A stretch of 64,000 bases of DNA from Erwinia persicina (GTDB taxonomy: Bacteria > Pseudomonadota > Gammaproteobacteria > Enterobacterales > Enterobacteriaceae): assembly GCF_014838825.1 (NCBI RefSeq), contig NZ_JACYMO010000004.1:268402-332401 (forward strand), given 5' to 3'. The notes below the pieces were generated by a model. That model was not told where the DNA came from. It saw only the letters and a list, made by a program, of their open reading frames with translations, and searched no databases. The position numbers and the translations under genes are program-made. Each line of letters starts with the position of its first letter. Positions within the stretch are counted from its first letter, which is position 1. Positions 8,711-18,393 of this stretch are shown piece after piece.

Positions 8711-10015
8711 ATGCCTGATCGCTTCGACACGATACGCCAGTTGCTCAGTCAGGGGCCAATGCAGGCACGGCAACTGATTGAAAAAATGAACATTAGCCAG
8801 CCAACACTGTCCCGCGCATTGAGGCAGCTTGGTGACGATCTTGTTCGATTCGGGGCAGGTCCCTCTATTCAATATGCCCTACGCGATACCTGGCGCAGAT
8901 TCAGCTCTGCACCTGTTTACCGCATCACCGGTGAAGGGCGCGTTCAGCCTCTTGGCGAGCTGATTCCGGTTCGCCCTGACGGGTTTGTCATGGTGCAAAC
9001 CGACAATGTGAGCCTCCATAGCGACGGGCTGCCGTGGTGGCTGTTTGACATGCGACCGCAAGGATATCTCGGGCGTGCCTGGGCATCGACGCACGCGGTC
9101 GGGCTGGGCCTGGCGGCGAACCCAGAGCAATGGTCAGACGCGGATGTGGTCAGGGCGTTGCTCGCACAGGGTCATGATGCGATCGGCAACCTGCTGATAG
9201 GGGAGCAGGCACGGGATCGTTTCCTGGAGATGCCAGAACCCCACCCCATTGATCGCGCCACAACCTACCCCGCGCTGGCCGTGGCGGCGGGTGCAGGTGA
9301 GGCGCCAGGATCATCTGCGGGTGGTGAACAGCCGAAATTCTGTACCTATACAGAACGTGGCCATGTGTTAGTGAAATTCTCGGCCCCGGATGACAACCCG
9401 GTTAGCGAACGCTGGCGCGACCTCCTGCTGGCCGAACACCTGGCGCTAAAGGTGCTGGGTGTTAAAACAGAGGTATTTGATTTTGCTGGACAGCGTTTCC
9501 TCGAGATCCCCCGATTCGATCGCATTGGCCAAATGGGCCGTGTCGGCGTCTTCTCGCTGCGGGCACTGGATGCAGAGTTTGTCGGTAATGCCAGGGCTTC
9601 ATGGCCAGCGCTGGTCAATAGCCTGATTACGGAGGGGCATGTCCATCCTGATGCCGCCGTCGACACCGCACGGCTTTGGGCATTCGGGGTCCTGATTGGC
9701 AATACCGATATGCACCTCGGAAACCTGTCGTTCATCAGTCACCATGGTCGTCCATATCACCTCGCACCGGCCTATGACGTTCTGCCTATGGGGTTCGCAC
9801 CCAAAGCGAGTGGCGCAATCGTGAACGAGCTTCGACCCGCGTCACTATCGGAAGTGATTAGCGGAGATATCTGGCGGGAAGCACTGGATCTGGCGGAGAA
9901 CTTTTTTGCTATAGCCAGCAACTGCGATCGCTTTTCTGCCCGTTTCACCCCGTGCCTTGAAGCCTTACGCCGCCACCTTGACGAGGCCAGATCGCGTATC
10001 GCCCGCCTGGGATAA
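8711..10015 (+). CDS. yjjJ: HipA-like kinase/toxin with N-terminal helix-turn-helix (YjjJ/HipH family)
   Basis: A 434-residue protein. Residues 5-45 form a winged-helix-like DNA-binding region (QARQLIEKMNISQPTLSRAL). The rest is a HipA-type kinase fold: GGEQPKF (about 208-214, nucleotide loop), GNTDMHLGN (about 333-341, catalytic Asp and Asn) and AYDVLP (about 355-360, metal site). This is the domain plan of E. coli YjjJ (HipH), which is toxic when overproduced and lacks a HipB-type partner gene. No antitoxin gene is visible here either: the upstream neighbour is a tRNA and the downstream one an oxidoreductase on the other strand. The built-in helix-turn-helix and the 12-bp repeats in front suggest self-regulation (inference). 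Confidence 0.87.
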   Translation: MPDRFDTIRQLLSQGPMQARQLIEKMNISQPTLSRALRQLGDDLVRFGAGPSIQYALRDTWRRFSSAPVYRITGEGRVQPLGELIPVRPDGFVMVQTDNVSLHSDGLPWWLFDMRPQGYLGRAWASTHAVGLGLAANPEQWSDADVVRALLAQGHDAIGNLLIGEQARDRFLEMPEPHPIDRATTYPALAVAAGAGEAPGSSAGGEQPKFCTYTERGHVLVKFSAPDDNPVSERWRDLLLAEHLALKVLGVKTEVFDFAGQRFLEIPRFDRIGQMGRVGVFSLRALDAEFVGNARASWPALVNSLITEGHVHPDAAVDTARLWAFGVLIGNTDMHLGNLSFISHHGRPYHLAPAYDVLPMGFAPKASGAIVNELRPASLSEVISGDIWREALDLAENFFAIASNCDRFSARFTPCLEALRRHLDEARSRIARLG

Positions 10016-10072
10016 GAGGCGGGTTCAACGTTATTGAGCGGTTCATTTTTCCGCTCAAGCAACTTCAGTTTG

Positions 10073-11074
10073 CTACTCCACCCGCACCACCACCTTCCCC
10101 TTCGCTCGCCCGGTTTCGACATACGCCAGCGCCTCCCGGGTTTCGGCGAAGGGAAACACCCGGTCCACCACTGGCTTAATCACCCCGGCCTCCACCAGCG
10201 CGCTAATCTCACTGAGCTGCTCGCCGCTGGCGCGCATAAAGACAAACGAATAGCGTATGCCGCGCCGTTTAGCCTGCCTCCGGATGCGGTAACTCAGCAG
10301 GCGCATCACCTGCTTCAGCCCCCAGGAGAGACCCTGTTCCGTGGCAAATGCCGGGGTTGGCGGACCGGAGATGGAGATCAGCTGGCCGCCGGGTTTCAGC
10401 ACCTGCAGCGATTTTACCAGCACATCACTGCCCAGGCTGTTCAGCACCACGTCGTAATCGTGCAGCAGGGTAGAGAAATCCTCCGTTTTATAGTCGATCA
10501 CCACATCCGCCCCCAGCGCTTTGACCCACGCCGCACTGGCGGCACTGGTGGTGGTCGCCACATACGCCCCCAGGTGTTTCGCCAGCTGAATGGCCACGGT
10601 GCCGACGCCACCGGACCCGGCGTGGATCAGCACCTTCTGCCCTTTTTTCAGTTTTGCCGTCTCTACCAGCACCTGCCAGGCGGTCAGGCTGACCAGCGGC
10701 AGGGAAGCAGCCTCTTCCATACTGAGACTGGCAGGTTTTAACGCCAGATCGCGCTCACTGACCGCAATATATTCAGCAAAGGTGCCCATACGTCGCGCGT
10801 CAGGCCGTGCATACACCTCGTCCCCGGGGCGGAAGCGCTGCACCTCCGCGCCAACCCGCACCACCACACCCGCGAGGTCGTTACCGAGGATCAGAGGCAG
10901 AGGATACGGCAGGATCATTTTGAATTCCCCCTGGCGAATTTTGGCGTCCAGCACGTTGATGCTGGCCGCCTTTACCTGCACCAGCACGTCGTCGCCGCGC
11001 AGCGCGGGCTCCGGCATCTCAGCTATTCGTCCGCCGTTTTGACGGCCATAACCGTCAATGATATACGCCTGCAT
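10073..11074 (-). CDS. NAD(P)-dependent alcohol dehydrogenase / quinone-oxidoreductase-like MDR protein
   Basis: A 333-residue medium-chain dehydrogenase/reductase. It has a GroES-like N-terminal half with GNDLAGVVVRVG (about 65-76) and a Rossmann half with HAGSGGVGTVAIQLAKHLGA (about 151-170). The structural and catalytic zinc cysteines of classical alcohol dehydrogenases are missing, so it belongs to the zinc-independent quinone reductase-like branch. Substrate unknown. It stands in a cluster with an SDR, an aldo-keto reductase and a TetR regulator, a layout often seen for detoxification of reactive carbonyls or quinones (inference). Confidence 0.85.
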   Translation of the reverse strand: MQAYIIDGYGRQNGGRIAEMPEPALRGDDVLVQVKAASINVLDAKIRQGEFKMILPYPLPLILGNDLAGVVVRVGAEVQRFRPGDEVYARPDARRMGTFAEYIAVSERDLALKPASLSMEEAASLPLVSLTAWQVLVETAKLKKGQKVLIHAGSGGVGTVAIQLAKHLGAYVATTTSAASAAWVKALGADVVIDYKTEDFSTLLHDYDVVLNSLGSDVLVKSLQVLKPGGQLISISGPPTPAFATEQGLSWGLKQVMRLLSYRIRRQAKRRGIRYSFVFMRASGEQLSEISALVEAGVIKPVVDRVFPFAETREALAYVETGRAKGKVVVRVE

Positions 11075-11155
11075 AATCTGTCTCCCGCCATTGATTCAGT
11101 GCTGTGTCTGTTCGCCCCTGAGCTTTCAGGGGCAACAGTGCAATAACGCCTCGCG

Positions 11156-11955
11156 CTAGGCCAGCTTCAGGTTTTTACGAATGCCCGCATCCAGCACGCT
11201 GTCCGGCGCAAAATGACGTAACAACCGCAGCCGGGCAGCGGCCTTACCGGCGGTATAACGGCGTTGAGGCCTGGCGGCACGCGCGGCTTTCAGCACCACA
11301 GCGGCGACCACGGAGGGGGCGTCAGCGCTCCGACCGCAAGGCTGACCGTCTCCCGCTCGCCGGCATACTCTGTCAGCAGCGCATCCGCCATCAGGTTATT
11401 CGCCTCAAACGGGGTGCGGATATAGGCCGGTTCGATGACCGACACCCGGATCCCCCGATTGCGCAGCTCATGATCGAGCGCTTCCGAATACCCCGCCACC
11501 GCATGTTTACTGGCGACATACAGCGCCACGTACGGCACGGGAACCAGCCCGAGGATGGAGCCAATATTGATGATCCGCCCGCTGCCCTGCTGCCGCATAT
11601 GGGGAACCACCGCACGGATCATCCGCACCATGCCAAAGAAATTGATATCAAACAGCGCCTGCGCCTGCAGCACAGAGCTCTCTTCCGCACCCGCCGGGCT
11701 GAGGCCGACCCCGGCATTGTTCACCAGCAGGTCGATACGACCTTCACGCTGCATCAGCTCGCTGACGGCCTCTGCCACCGATGCCTCCCGGGTGACGTCC
11801 AGCGCCAGCATCGGCAGCGATCCGGGCGCAGTGTCGGCAGCGCGTCTGCTGGTGCCGTAGACGGCGTAACCGGCCTGCAACAGCGCCTCCGCCGTCGCTT
11901 TGCCTATACCGGACGACGCGCCGGTGACCAGTGCAACGGGTTTAGTGGATGTCAT
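11156..11955 (-). pseudogene. SDR-family oxidoreductase, broken by a single-base frameshift
   Basis: The first 210 or so codons read as a classical short-chain dehydrogenase: TGASSGIGKATAEALL (cofactor loop, about residues 11-26), NNAGV (about 83-87), the active-site YVASKHAVAGYSEALDHEL (about 153-171). The frame then ends early at 11290. The next frame, down to a stop at 11156, encodes the C-terminus expected for this family (VVAAVVLKAARAA...RYTAGKAAARLRLLRHFAPDS...IRKNLKL). The join is around 11320-11335, inside a C-rich run, and one missing base explains it. It is either a real recent mutation or a sequencing error. ATG at 11955 is the preferred start (GGAG 9 bases upstream). Confidence 0.8.
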
Positions 11956-12048
11956 GGGCACGATCTCCGGTCAGGAGGGTGTACAGGCAGGTGTCGGGCT
12001 GTAAGCAGGTCAGTCTCATGGCGGCGCTCTCTTTAATCGGGTTTATAG

Positions 12049-12105
12049 ATGATGATTATCATCATTGCGTTTTTAGATGATGTATGACATATATAATAAA
12101 TGTCA
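12049..12105. promoter_or_regulatory. Divergent promoter region with two inverted repeats
   Basis: ATGATGAT-T-ATCATCAT (12049-12065) is a 17-bp near-perfect palindrome. A second dyad, TGACAT (12085-12090) / ATGTCA (12100-12105), brackets a -10-like TATAAT (12092-12097). Both lie between the divergent SDR and aldo-keto reductase genes and are candidate operators for the nearby TetR-type regulator. Confidence 0.5.
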
Positions 12106-12134
12106 ACCAACATTTAAAACAGCGAGGCATCTGC

Positions 12135-13178
12135 ATGAAATACACCACGTTTGGCCGTAACACCGGTTTACGCGTCTCTGAGCTGGCGCTCGGTACCGGT
12201 AACTTTGGTACCGGCTGGGGCTATGGTTCGGAAAGGGAAGAAGCAAAGCAGGTCTTTGACGGCTACGCCGAAGCTGGCGGTAACTTTATTGATACCGCCG
12301 ATGCCTATCAGTTTGGCCAGTCCGAACAACTGGTCGGGGAGTTTATCGCCGCAGAGCGCGATCACTTTGTGGTCGCGACAAAATACACCCTGGGTGCCTC
12401 CCCCGCAGGCGGGATCTCACGCACCGGTAACAGCCGGAAGAATATGATCCAGTCGGTGGAGAGCAGCCTTAAGCGGCTGAAAACCGACCGTATCGATCTG
12501 CTGTGGGCGCACTTCGATGACCAGCTAACGCCGCTGGAGGAGATCGTGCGCGCGTTCGACGATCTGGTGCGGGCCGGTAAGATCCAGTATGCCGGATTAT
12601 CAAACTTCCCCGCCTGGCGTGTAGCCCGTGCAGATACCCTCGCAGAGCTGCGCGGCTGGTCGCGCATTGCCGGGATCCAGGTGGAATACAGCCTGGTGCA
12701 GCGCACCGCCGAGCGCGATATGCTGCCGATGGCCGAAGCCCTGGGCATGGCGGCAACGCTGTGGTCACCGCTGGGTGGCGGTCTGCTTACCGGCAAGTAT
12801 CGTCAGAGCAACGAAGGCCGACTGACCGGCTTCGGCGGGCGGCTGGTGCATACCGAGCAGGACACCACCCTGCTGGATACGGTGATTGCCATTGCCGGGG
12901 AGCTGCAGATCCTGCCGCTGCAGGTCGCCATCGCCTGGCTGCAGCATAAAGCCGCCCGCGCCAGCACCAGCCTGATCCCGATCCTGGGCTCACGTCACCT
13001 GGGGCAGTTAAACGATACCCTGCAGGCCCTGACGGTCAGACTGGAGGCGGCCCAGGTCGAACGGCTGGACGCCGTCAGCGCAATCCCGGCCGGCACGCCG
13101 CATGAGCAGATTGCCGGAACATTACCCTCGACCCGGGGCGGCATGGACCTGGCGTCAGGCTGGCCGCCGCGCGCCTGA
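12135..13178 (+). CDS. Aldo/keto reductase
   Basis: A 347-residue (beta/alpha)8 NADPH-dependent aldo-keto reductase. The catalytic tetrad is visible: Asp in FIDTADAYQFG (about 50-60) with its Tyr, Lys in VATKYT (about 78-83) and His in LLWAHFDD (about 122-129). The C-terminal cofactor region contains SLIPILGSRHLGQL (about 281-294). The start at 12135 follows GCGAGG; a longer frame from 12084 has no ribosome site. It is divergent from the SDR and followed by a TetR regulator 82 bases downstream. Likely role is carbonyl reduction, substrate unknown. Confidence 0.9.
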   Translation: MKYTTFGRNTGLRVSELALGTGNFGTGWGYGSEREEAKQVFDGYAEAGGNFIDTADAYQFGQSEQLVGEFIAAERDHFVVATKYTLGASPAGGISRTGNSRKNMIQSVESSLKRLKTDRIDLLWAHFDDQLTPLEEIVRAFDDLVRAGKIQYAGLSNFPAWRVARADTLAELRGWSRIAGIQVEYSLVQRTAERDMLPMAEALGMAATLWSPLGGGLLTGKYRQSNEGRLTGFGGRLVHTEQDTTLLDTVIAIAGELQILPLQVAIAWLQHKAARASTSLIPILGSRHLGQLNDTLQALTVRLEAAQVERLDAVSAIPAGTPHEQIAGTLPSTRGGMDLASGWPPRA

Positions 13179-13260
13179 GTCCGTGAGTGAAGTGGCATCA
13201 CCGGTTGAGTCAGTGAGACGCATCCCCTAAGATGAGGCCCGGATAAAGCAGGAGAAGACA

Positions 13261-13839
13261 ATGGCGCGGGTATCAAAACAGCAGATGGAACGTCACCGCG
13301 AGGAGATTATCAGCGTCTCCTCGGCGCTCTTTCGTGAGCGGGGTCTGAACGGCGTCAGCGTCAACGATCTGATGGCCGCCGCCGGGTTAACCCACGGCGG
13401 TTTTTATGGTCACTTTGACTCCAAAGACGATCTGGCGGCCATCGCCAGCCGCAAGGCCTTTGAAGACTCGCGGGCGCGCTGGGAGGCGATGCCGGGCCAA
13501 CGGGATCTGCACGCGCTGGTGGAACACTATCTCTCCCCTGACCACCGTGACGGCGTGCAGGGCGGCTGTGCGATCGCGGCGTTAGCCAGCGATATCGCCA
13601 GGGAAAGCCCGGATAAACCGGTGCGCAATGTCTGGCTTGAGGGCGTAAAAGGGATGCTGGCGATGCTGGAGTCGGTCTCTGACTGCGGGGATGAGGCGCA
13701 GCGCCGTCAGCAGGCTTTGATGCAGCTTGCGCTGCTGACCGGGGCACTGACGCTGGCCCGGGCCACGTCCGGGGACGGCCTGTCCGATGAATTCCTGACC
13801 GCCGCAAAAGCAGCATTGCTGGCAGAGAAGAAGATCTAG
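13261..13839 (+). CDS. TetR-family transcriptional regulator
   Basis: A 192-residue protein with the TetR N-terminal helix-turn-helix (LFRERGLNGVSVNDLMAAAG, about 22-41, then LTHGGFYGHFDSKDDL). An AGGAGA site precedes ATG 13261. The ligand domain resembles the subgroup that often regulates adjacent aldo-keto or short-chain reductases. Probable target is the divergent promoter at 12049-12105. Converges with pqqF, whose stop is 3 bases away. Confidence 0.88.
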   Translation: MARVSKQQMERHREEIISVSSALFRERGLNGVSVNDLMAAAGLTHGGFYGHFDSKDDLAAIASRKAFEDSRARWEAMPGQRDLHALVEHYLSPDHRDGVQGGCAIAALASDIARESPDKPVRNVWLEGVKGMLAMLESVSDCGDEAQRRQQALMQLALLTGALTLARATSGDGLSDEFLTAAKAALLAEKKI

Positions 13840-13842
13840 CGA

Positions 13843-16221
13843 TCAAAAAAGGGAGTGGTTAACCAGATTGAAGGCGCGCTGACCGTCGGCCAGCAGGCGC
13901 TGATGGAACGCCAGCATGCTGTCAGGCGTCAGCGCCTGCAAGTCGGTGATACCGGGCGGAGAAATCATCTGTTGTGCCCGCAGCCAGCGATCGCGACTGG
14001 CTTCCAGCGCCCCGGTTGGCACCTGCTGCTGTTCCTTCAGCAAAGGCTGGCATGTTTCCCACAGCGCCTCCGGGCTGAGCGCCGCCAGCTCGGTATTCAT
14101 CTGCACTAAAAAATGGTCAATACATGCCGCCAGCTCCGCCGTCGTCAGATGCGGGGATTGCAGTGCAAACAGGATACCCGATCGCCCCGCCGCCTGATAA
14201 AAACGACAGCTCACCACATAGCCAATATTCTGTTCCACGCGCAGGCGCTGGAAAAACAGCGGCTGATAAATCATCGCCAGCAGCTGCCAGGCGGCCAGGC
14301 ACGCCGTACTCTCCTCCACCAGCGGGCAGAAGCGCAGCAGGGCGGCCTCCGGGCTGCGTGTTGCCACCCGGTATTCAGGCTGTGGTGGTAAAGCCTCAGG
14401 CAGCGCACGTCTCGCCGGGTTAATGGCCGCCGGAAAGGCACTCAGCAGGCAGGCGAGCTGCCGGTGCAGCTCGTGATCGCCGCCTTCCAGTACCGCACGC
14501 CAGGGGAGGTTGAGCGGCGTCTGGGCGTCTGCGGGAGGGTGCAGCGGCTGCAACTTTTCCGGCAGCGCACCGAGTAATGCCCGCACGGCAATATCATCGT
14601 GCAGCGCCTGACGCTGGCGCAGAAACTCCCGCTCTCCGCGTGCTATCACCCCAGGCGGAATAGCCGCCAGCAGCGCATTTAGCGATGCCAGCGTGCTGAC
14701 CATCAGCCCCGCCTCACCCTGTAACTGGACAAGCCAGCGCCCCTGCGGGCAAACGATCGCCAGTTCGCCCCCGCGATGGGCGCAACCCGCCGCCAGCGCC
14801 CGCAGACGGGCCTGCACGATCTGCCCCCAGGGCGCTGGCAGGTTGCATTCAGGACTGAGCAGCAGCACAGCGGGCGATTCATCGCGGCGATGATGGGCCA
14901 GCGTTGCCTGACGCACAGGCAACGTGGGGATGGCAGGCGGCAGGGGTTGTGGGAAGAACACGAACGCCTCGCCTGAGGTATCAGGCTGTACCGGTGGCCG
15001 AACGCCCGGCTGGCAGGCCAGCGTCCAGCCCTGCACCTCGAGCAGATCCAACGGGGTGCTGTCAGCAATCCACAGCCGTGATAAGGGCGCGGCAGAGAGC
15101 AGTGGGAACAGTATCGCGCCCTCGTCGTCCCCGGCCGGAGCAAAACCAAAGGCACGTTCGCGCAACTGATCCATCACCGGTAACTGCGCGAAGCGACGGC
15201 TGGCCAGCTGCGCGTAATGAGCGCGCTGCGCGGGCGTCAGTCGGGCCAGCTGTGCCAGCCAGCGATGGACGCACGCTTCAGCACGCTCGGCATTCCCGGC
15301 GTCCACCAGTACCAGTTCAAGGGTGATCACCGCCTGCTGTGCGCTGCGATACGGTAACAACAAGCGGGCAGCATCGCACAGTGCCTGCTCGCGCAGCGTG
15401 GCCATCAGGCTGCCCGCCGCTTCGTCCAGCAGCAGCTGGCGCAGTAACGCCAGCCCGCCGTCGATCCGTTGATTCAGCAAAAAGAAGAGACGCAGGCGCG
15501 GTGCACCGTTCAGTTGCAGGGCGATATCACACTCAGCAGCAGGCGTTAATGCAGGCAAGGCGGGGGGAAGCACCACGCCCGCCGGGAAGGCTTCGGCGGC
15601 CTGCTGGGCCAGTGACCACAGCACCGCGATCGGCTGCGGTCCCTGCACCCACAGCGTCACCGTATCCGCATGGTAATAACGCTGATGGAACTGCTGCAGC
15701 GCCGCACGCAGCGCAGTGTGATCGTCGCCAAAGCCCGCTGCATGACCCGTCTGAAAGCGGTGCCACAGATGGGAAACGAAGGCTGTGCTCAGCGCCGCAT
15801 CACACAGCGTGTCCTGATGGTCGGCCAGCAGGCGGCATTCGGCATCAATAGTCGCGACCTCCTGGCGGATCGCGCTGGCAGACAACAGCGGTGCCACCAG
15901 CATATCCGTCAGCCGGGGCAGCGCATCGGCCAGTTGCTCGGGGGCGCACTCGAAAAAGTACGCCGTGCTGCTGCCGAGCGTGGTGGCGTTCAGCCGTCCG
16001 CCGCGTGCGGGCAGCCAGGCCATCAGCCGCTGGTCATCCTGAAAAGCCTGGCTGCCGGCAAACAGCAGGTGCTCCAGCAGATGGGCCAGCCCCGGCCACG
16101 CGTCCGGTTCATGATGGCTGCCCACCTCCACCTGCAGCAGCGCGGCGGCGCGAGTGGCCTGCGGATCGTGGATCAGCTCAACCCGTAAACCGTTGCTTAA
16201 GCGTCGCTGCAGATGCTGCAT
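13843..16221 (-). CDS. pqqF: PQQ biosynthesis peptidase PqqF (M16 zinc peptidase)
   Basis: A 792-residue inverzincin-type protease. The inverted zinc motif HLLEH lies at residues 47-51, followed by LLFAG. PqqF works with PqqG-like partners, or alone in enterobacteria, to cut the PqqA peptide and release the linked Glu-Tyr unit. It is the last gene of pqqABCDEF, three bases after pqqE, as in Klebsiella. Length fits the enterobacterial family (about 760-800 residues). Confidence 0.94.
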   Translation of the reverse strand: MQHLQRRLSNGLRVELIHDPQATRAAALLQVEVGSHHEPDAWPGLAHLLEHLLFAGSQAFQDDQRLMAWLPARGGRLNATTLGSSTAYFFECAPEQLADALPRLTDMLVAPLLSASAIRQEVATIDAECRLLADHQDTLCDAALSTAFVSHLWHRFQTGHAAGFGDDHTALRAALQQFHQRYYHADTVTLWVQGPQPIAVLWSLAQQAAEAFPAGVVLPPALPALTPAAECDIALQLNGAPRLRLFFLLNQRIDGGLALLRQLLLDEAAGSLMATLREQALCDAARLLLPYRSAQQAVITLELVLVDAGNAERAEACVHRWLAQLARLTPAQRAHYAQLASRRFAQLPVMDQLRERAFGFAPAGDDEGAILFPLLSAAPLSRLWIADSTPLDLLEVQGWTLACQPGVRPPVQPDTSGEAFVFFPQPLPPAIPTLPVRQATLAHHRRDESPAVLLLSPECNLPAPWGQIVQARLRALAAGCAHRGGELAIVCPQGRWLVQLQGEAGLMVSTLASLNALLAAIPPGVIARGEREFLRQRQALHDDIAVRALLGALPEKLQPLHPPADAQTPLNLPWRAVLEGGDHELHRQLACLLSAFPAAINPARRALPEALPPQPEYRVATRSPEAALLRFCPLVEESTACLAAWQLLAMIYQPLFFQRLRVEQNIGYVVSCRFYQAAGRSGILFALQSPHLTTAELAACIDHFLVQMNTELAALSPEALWETCQPLLKEQQQVPTGALEASRDRWLRAQQMISPPGITDLQALTPDSMLAFHQRLLADGQRAFNLVNHSLF

Positions 16222-16224
16222 CCG

Positions 16225-17373
16225 TTACCCTTTAAAGATCAGCTGAGCGTTGACCCGCTGTGAGTTCGCGCGGTTGCGGAACTGGAGCTGGCTCACCTGA
16301 ATATTCGTGCAGTTGGCCTGCTCACGCGCCTCAAGGATCATACCGTGATGCTCTGATTTACTGCACACCGGGTCAGCATTATCCGCATTGCCGGTCAGCA
16401 TAAAGGCCTGACAGCGGCAGCCGCCAAAGTCCTTCTCTTTTTCTGAACAGGAACGACAGGGTTCCGGCATCCAGTCGAAGCCGCGATAGCGGTTAAAGCC
16501 GAAAGAGTGAAACCAGATATCTTCCAGGCTCTGTTCCAGCACCGACGGAAACTGCACGGGCAGCTGGCGGGCGCTGTGGCAGGGCAGCGCCATGCCTTCC
16601 GGCGTGACGCTGAGAAAGATCGCCCCCCATCCGCCCATGCAGCCCTTAGGCCGCTCTTCGTAATAATCGGGCGTGACAAACAGCAGGTTAGCCAGGTTAT
16701 CGCTGGCGGCCATTTTCTCGCGATAGCGATGCACCACCGCTTCCGCCCGCTCAATCTGCTCACGCGTGGGCAGCAGCCCTTCGCGGTTGAGCTGGGCCCA
16801 GCCGTAAAACTGGCAGGTGGCCAGTTCGACATCGTCCGCTTCCAGCTCAATACAGAGTTCGATGATACGGTCGATCTGGTCGATATTATGGCGGTGCAGC
16901 ACGAAATTAAGCACCATCGGGTAACCGTGTGCTTTCACCGCCCGCGCCATCTCCAGCTTCTGCTGAAACGCTTTCTTTGACCCGGCCAGGGCCGCATTCA
17001 GCACTTCATCGCTGGCCTGGAAGCTGATCTGGATATGATCCAACCCGGCTTCCGCAAAGGCGTCGATCTTCTTCTGCGTCAGGCCGATGCCGGAGGTGAT
17101 CAGATTGGTGTAAAAACCCAGATCGCGGGCGGCCTTGATCAGCTCAGGCAGATCCTTACGCACCAGCGGTTCCCCACCGGAGAAACCGATCTGCACTGCG
17201 CCCATCGCCCGCGCCTGTTTAAACACCTCGATCCACTGCGCGGTGGTCAGCTCTTTTTCCTGCTGCGCAAAGTCCAGCGGGTTAGAGCAGTACGGGCACT
17301 GCAGCGGACAGCGGTAGGTCAGCTCGGCCAGCAGCCAGAGCGGCGGTTTAACGGCAGGGTTAAGCGGGTTCAC
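16225..17373 (-). CDS. pqqE: PqqA peptide cyclase PqqE (radical SAM)
   Basis: A 382-residue radical SAM/SPASM enzyme that makes the carbon-carbon bond between the Glu and Tyr side chains of PqqA. The radical SAM cluster motif is CPLQCPYC (CxxxCxxC, about residues 21-28) and the SAM-binding GGEP follows at about 66. The C-terminal SPASM cysteines are seen in [17 protein letters not shown] and PVCSK. The preferred start is GTG 17373, which overlaps the end of pqqD and gives the usual N-terminus ([18 protein letters not shown]). The frame is open to another GTG at 17397. Confidence 0.95.
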   Translation of the reverse strand: MNPLNPAVKPPLWLLAELTYRCPLQCPYCSNPLDFAQQEKELTTAQWIEVFKQARAMGAVQIGFSGGEPLVRKDLPELIKAARDLGFYTNLITSGIGLTQKKIDAFAEAGLDHIQISFQASDEVLNAALAGSKKAFQQKLEMARAVKAHGYPMVLNFVLHRHNIDQIDRIIELCIELEADDVELATCQFYGWAQLNREGLLPTREQIERAEAVVHRYREKMAASDNLANLLFVTPDYYEERPKGCMGGWGAIFLSVTPEGMALPCHSARQLPVQFPSVLEQSLEDIWFHSFGFNRYRGFDWMPEPCRSCSEKEKDFGGCRCQAFMLTGNADNADPVCSKSEHHGMILEAREQANCTNIQVSQLQFRNRANSQRVNAQLIFKG

Positions 17374-17641
17374 GGAAGATAATCCACTTCTGTTCACGGG
17401 CTGCCGCGAAGAACTCTTTCACGTCGTCATCCACGCCACCCGCTTCCGGGAAGCGCGTGTTCAGCGCCAGGATAATCTCTGACAGCGTACGTTGCCCATC
17501 GACCAGCTCGAGGATCATCGTGGCGCTGTCATTCAGTTTTGCCATGCCTTCCGGGTAGAGGATCACATGGCAGTTCTGCACTTCTTCCCACTGCAGGCGA
17601 TAGCCACGGCGGAACATCGGGGTCGTTTGTTCATTGATCAC
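17360..17641 (-). CDS. pqqD: PQQ biosynthesis peptide chaperone PqqD
   Basis: A 93-residue RiPP recognition element that holds PqqA and delivers it to PqqE. The sequence [20 protein letters not shown] and [20 protein letters not shown] are typical. The GTG start at 17641 overlaps the pqqC stop (GTGA), indicating translational coupling. Its end overlaps the start of pqqE. Confidence 0.94.
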   Translation of the reverse strand: MINEQTTPMFRRGYRLQWEEVQNCHVILYPEGMAKLNDSATMILELVDGQRTLSEIILALNTRFPEAGGVDDDVKEFFAAAREQKWIIFREPA

Positions 17642-18393
17642 AGCAGTTTTCCTCTGTGCCAGACCGCCTGGTCCGTCACGGTATGGTACGGCGGGCGGTT
17701 GAGGACGTAAGCCAGGGTCATGGCGTCCAGCATGGTCCACAGGATATCGAGTTTGAACTGTAAAATTTCCAGCATCCGCTGCTGTTTTTCCACGGTATTA
17801 CAATATTCCAGTGCCAGCTGTAAACCATGCTCTACGTCGCGGCGCGCCTGGCTCAGACGGCCACGGAAATAACCGTATCCCTCTTCTTCAATCCAGGTGT
17901 AGTGCTGTGGCCAGCTGTCGAGCCGCGACTGGTGGATCTGCGGTGCAAACAGCTCGGTCAGCGAGCTACAGGCCGCTTCCTGCCACACCGCGCGGCGGGC
18001 AAAGTTAACGTAAGCATCCACGGCGAAACGCACGCCGGGTAAGACCATCCGCTCAGAAAGCAGCACATCACGCTCCAGCCCTACGGCTTCCCCCAGCCGC
18101 AGCCAGGCTTCGATGCCGCCATCGCTGTCGCCCTGCCCGTCGTGGTCGAGAATGCGTTGCACCCACTTACGCCGCGTCAGCGGATCCGGGCAGTTCGCCA
18201 TGATCGCCGCATCTTTCAGCGGGATGCGGGTCTGGTAATAAAAACGGTTCGCCACCCAGCCCTGGATCTGTTCACGTGTGGCCTCACCGTTATGCATGGC
18301 AATATGGAACGGATGGTGGATATGGTAAAAAGCACCGCGATCGCGCAGCGCCTGTTCAAACTGTTCCGGGGTCATCAGCGTCGGTTGGGTCAT
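17638..18393 (-). CDS. pqqC: Pyrroloquinoline-quinone synthase PqqC
   Basis: A 251-residue cofactor-free oxidase catalysing the last step, ring closure and eight-electron oxidation to PQQ. The conserved segments [30 protein letters not shown] and [14 protein letters not shown] match PqqC. It overlaps pqqB by the four bases ATGA. Confidence 0.95.
   Translation of the reverse strand: MTQPTLMTPEQFEQALRDRGAFYHIHHPFHIAMHNGEATREQIQGWVANRFYYQTRIPLKDAAIMANCPDPLTRRKWVQRILDHDGQGDSDGGIEAWLRLGEAVGLERDVLLSERMVLPGVRFAVDAYVNFARRAVWQEAACSSLTELFAPQIHQSRLDSWPQHYTWIEEEGYGYFRGRLSQARRDVEHGLQLALEYCNTVEKQQRMLEILQFKLDILWTMLDAMTLAYVLNRPPYHTVTDQAVWHRGKLL

Noticed and set aside
13843..16221. Several long frames on the plus strand opposite pqqF
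   Set aside because: All are Arg/Ala/Pro-rich shadows of a GC-rich gene and lack ribosome sites.
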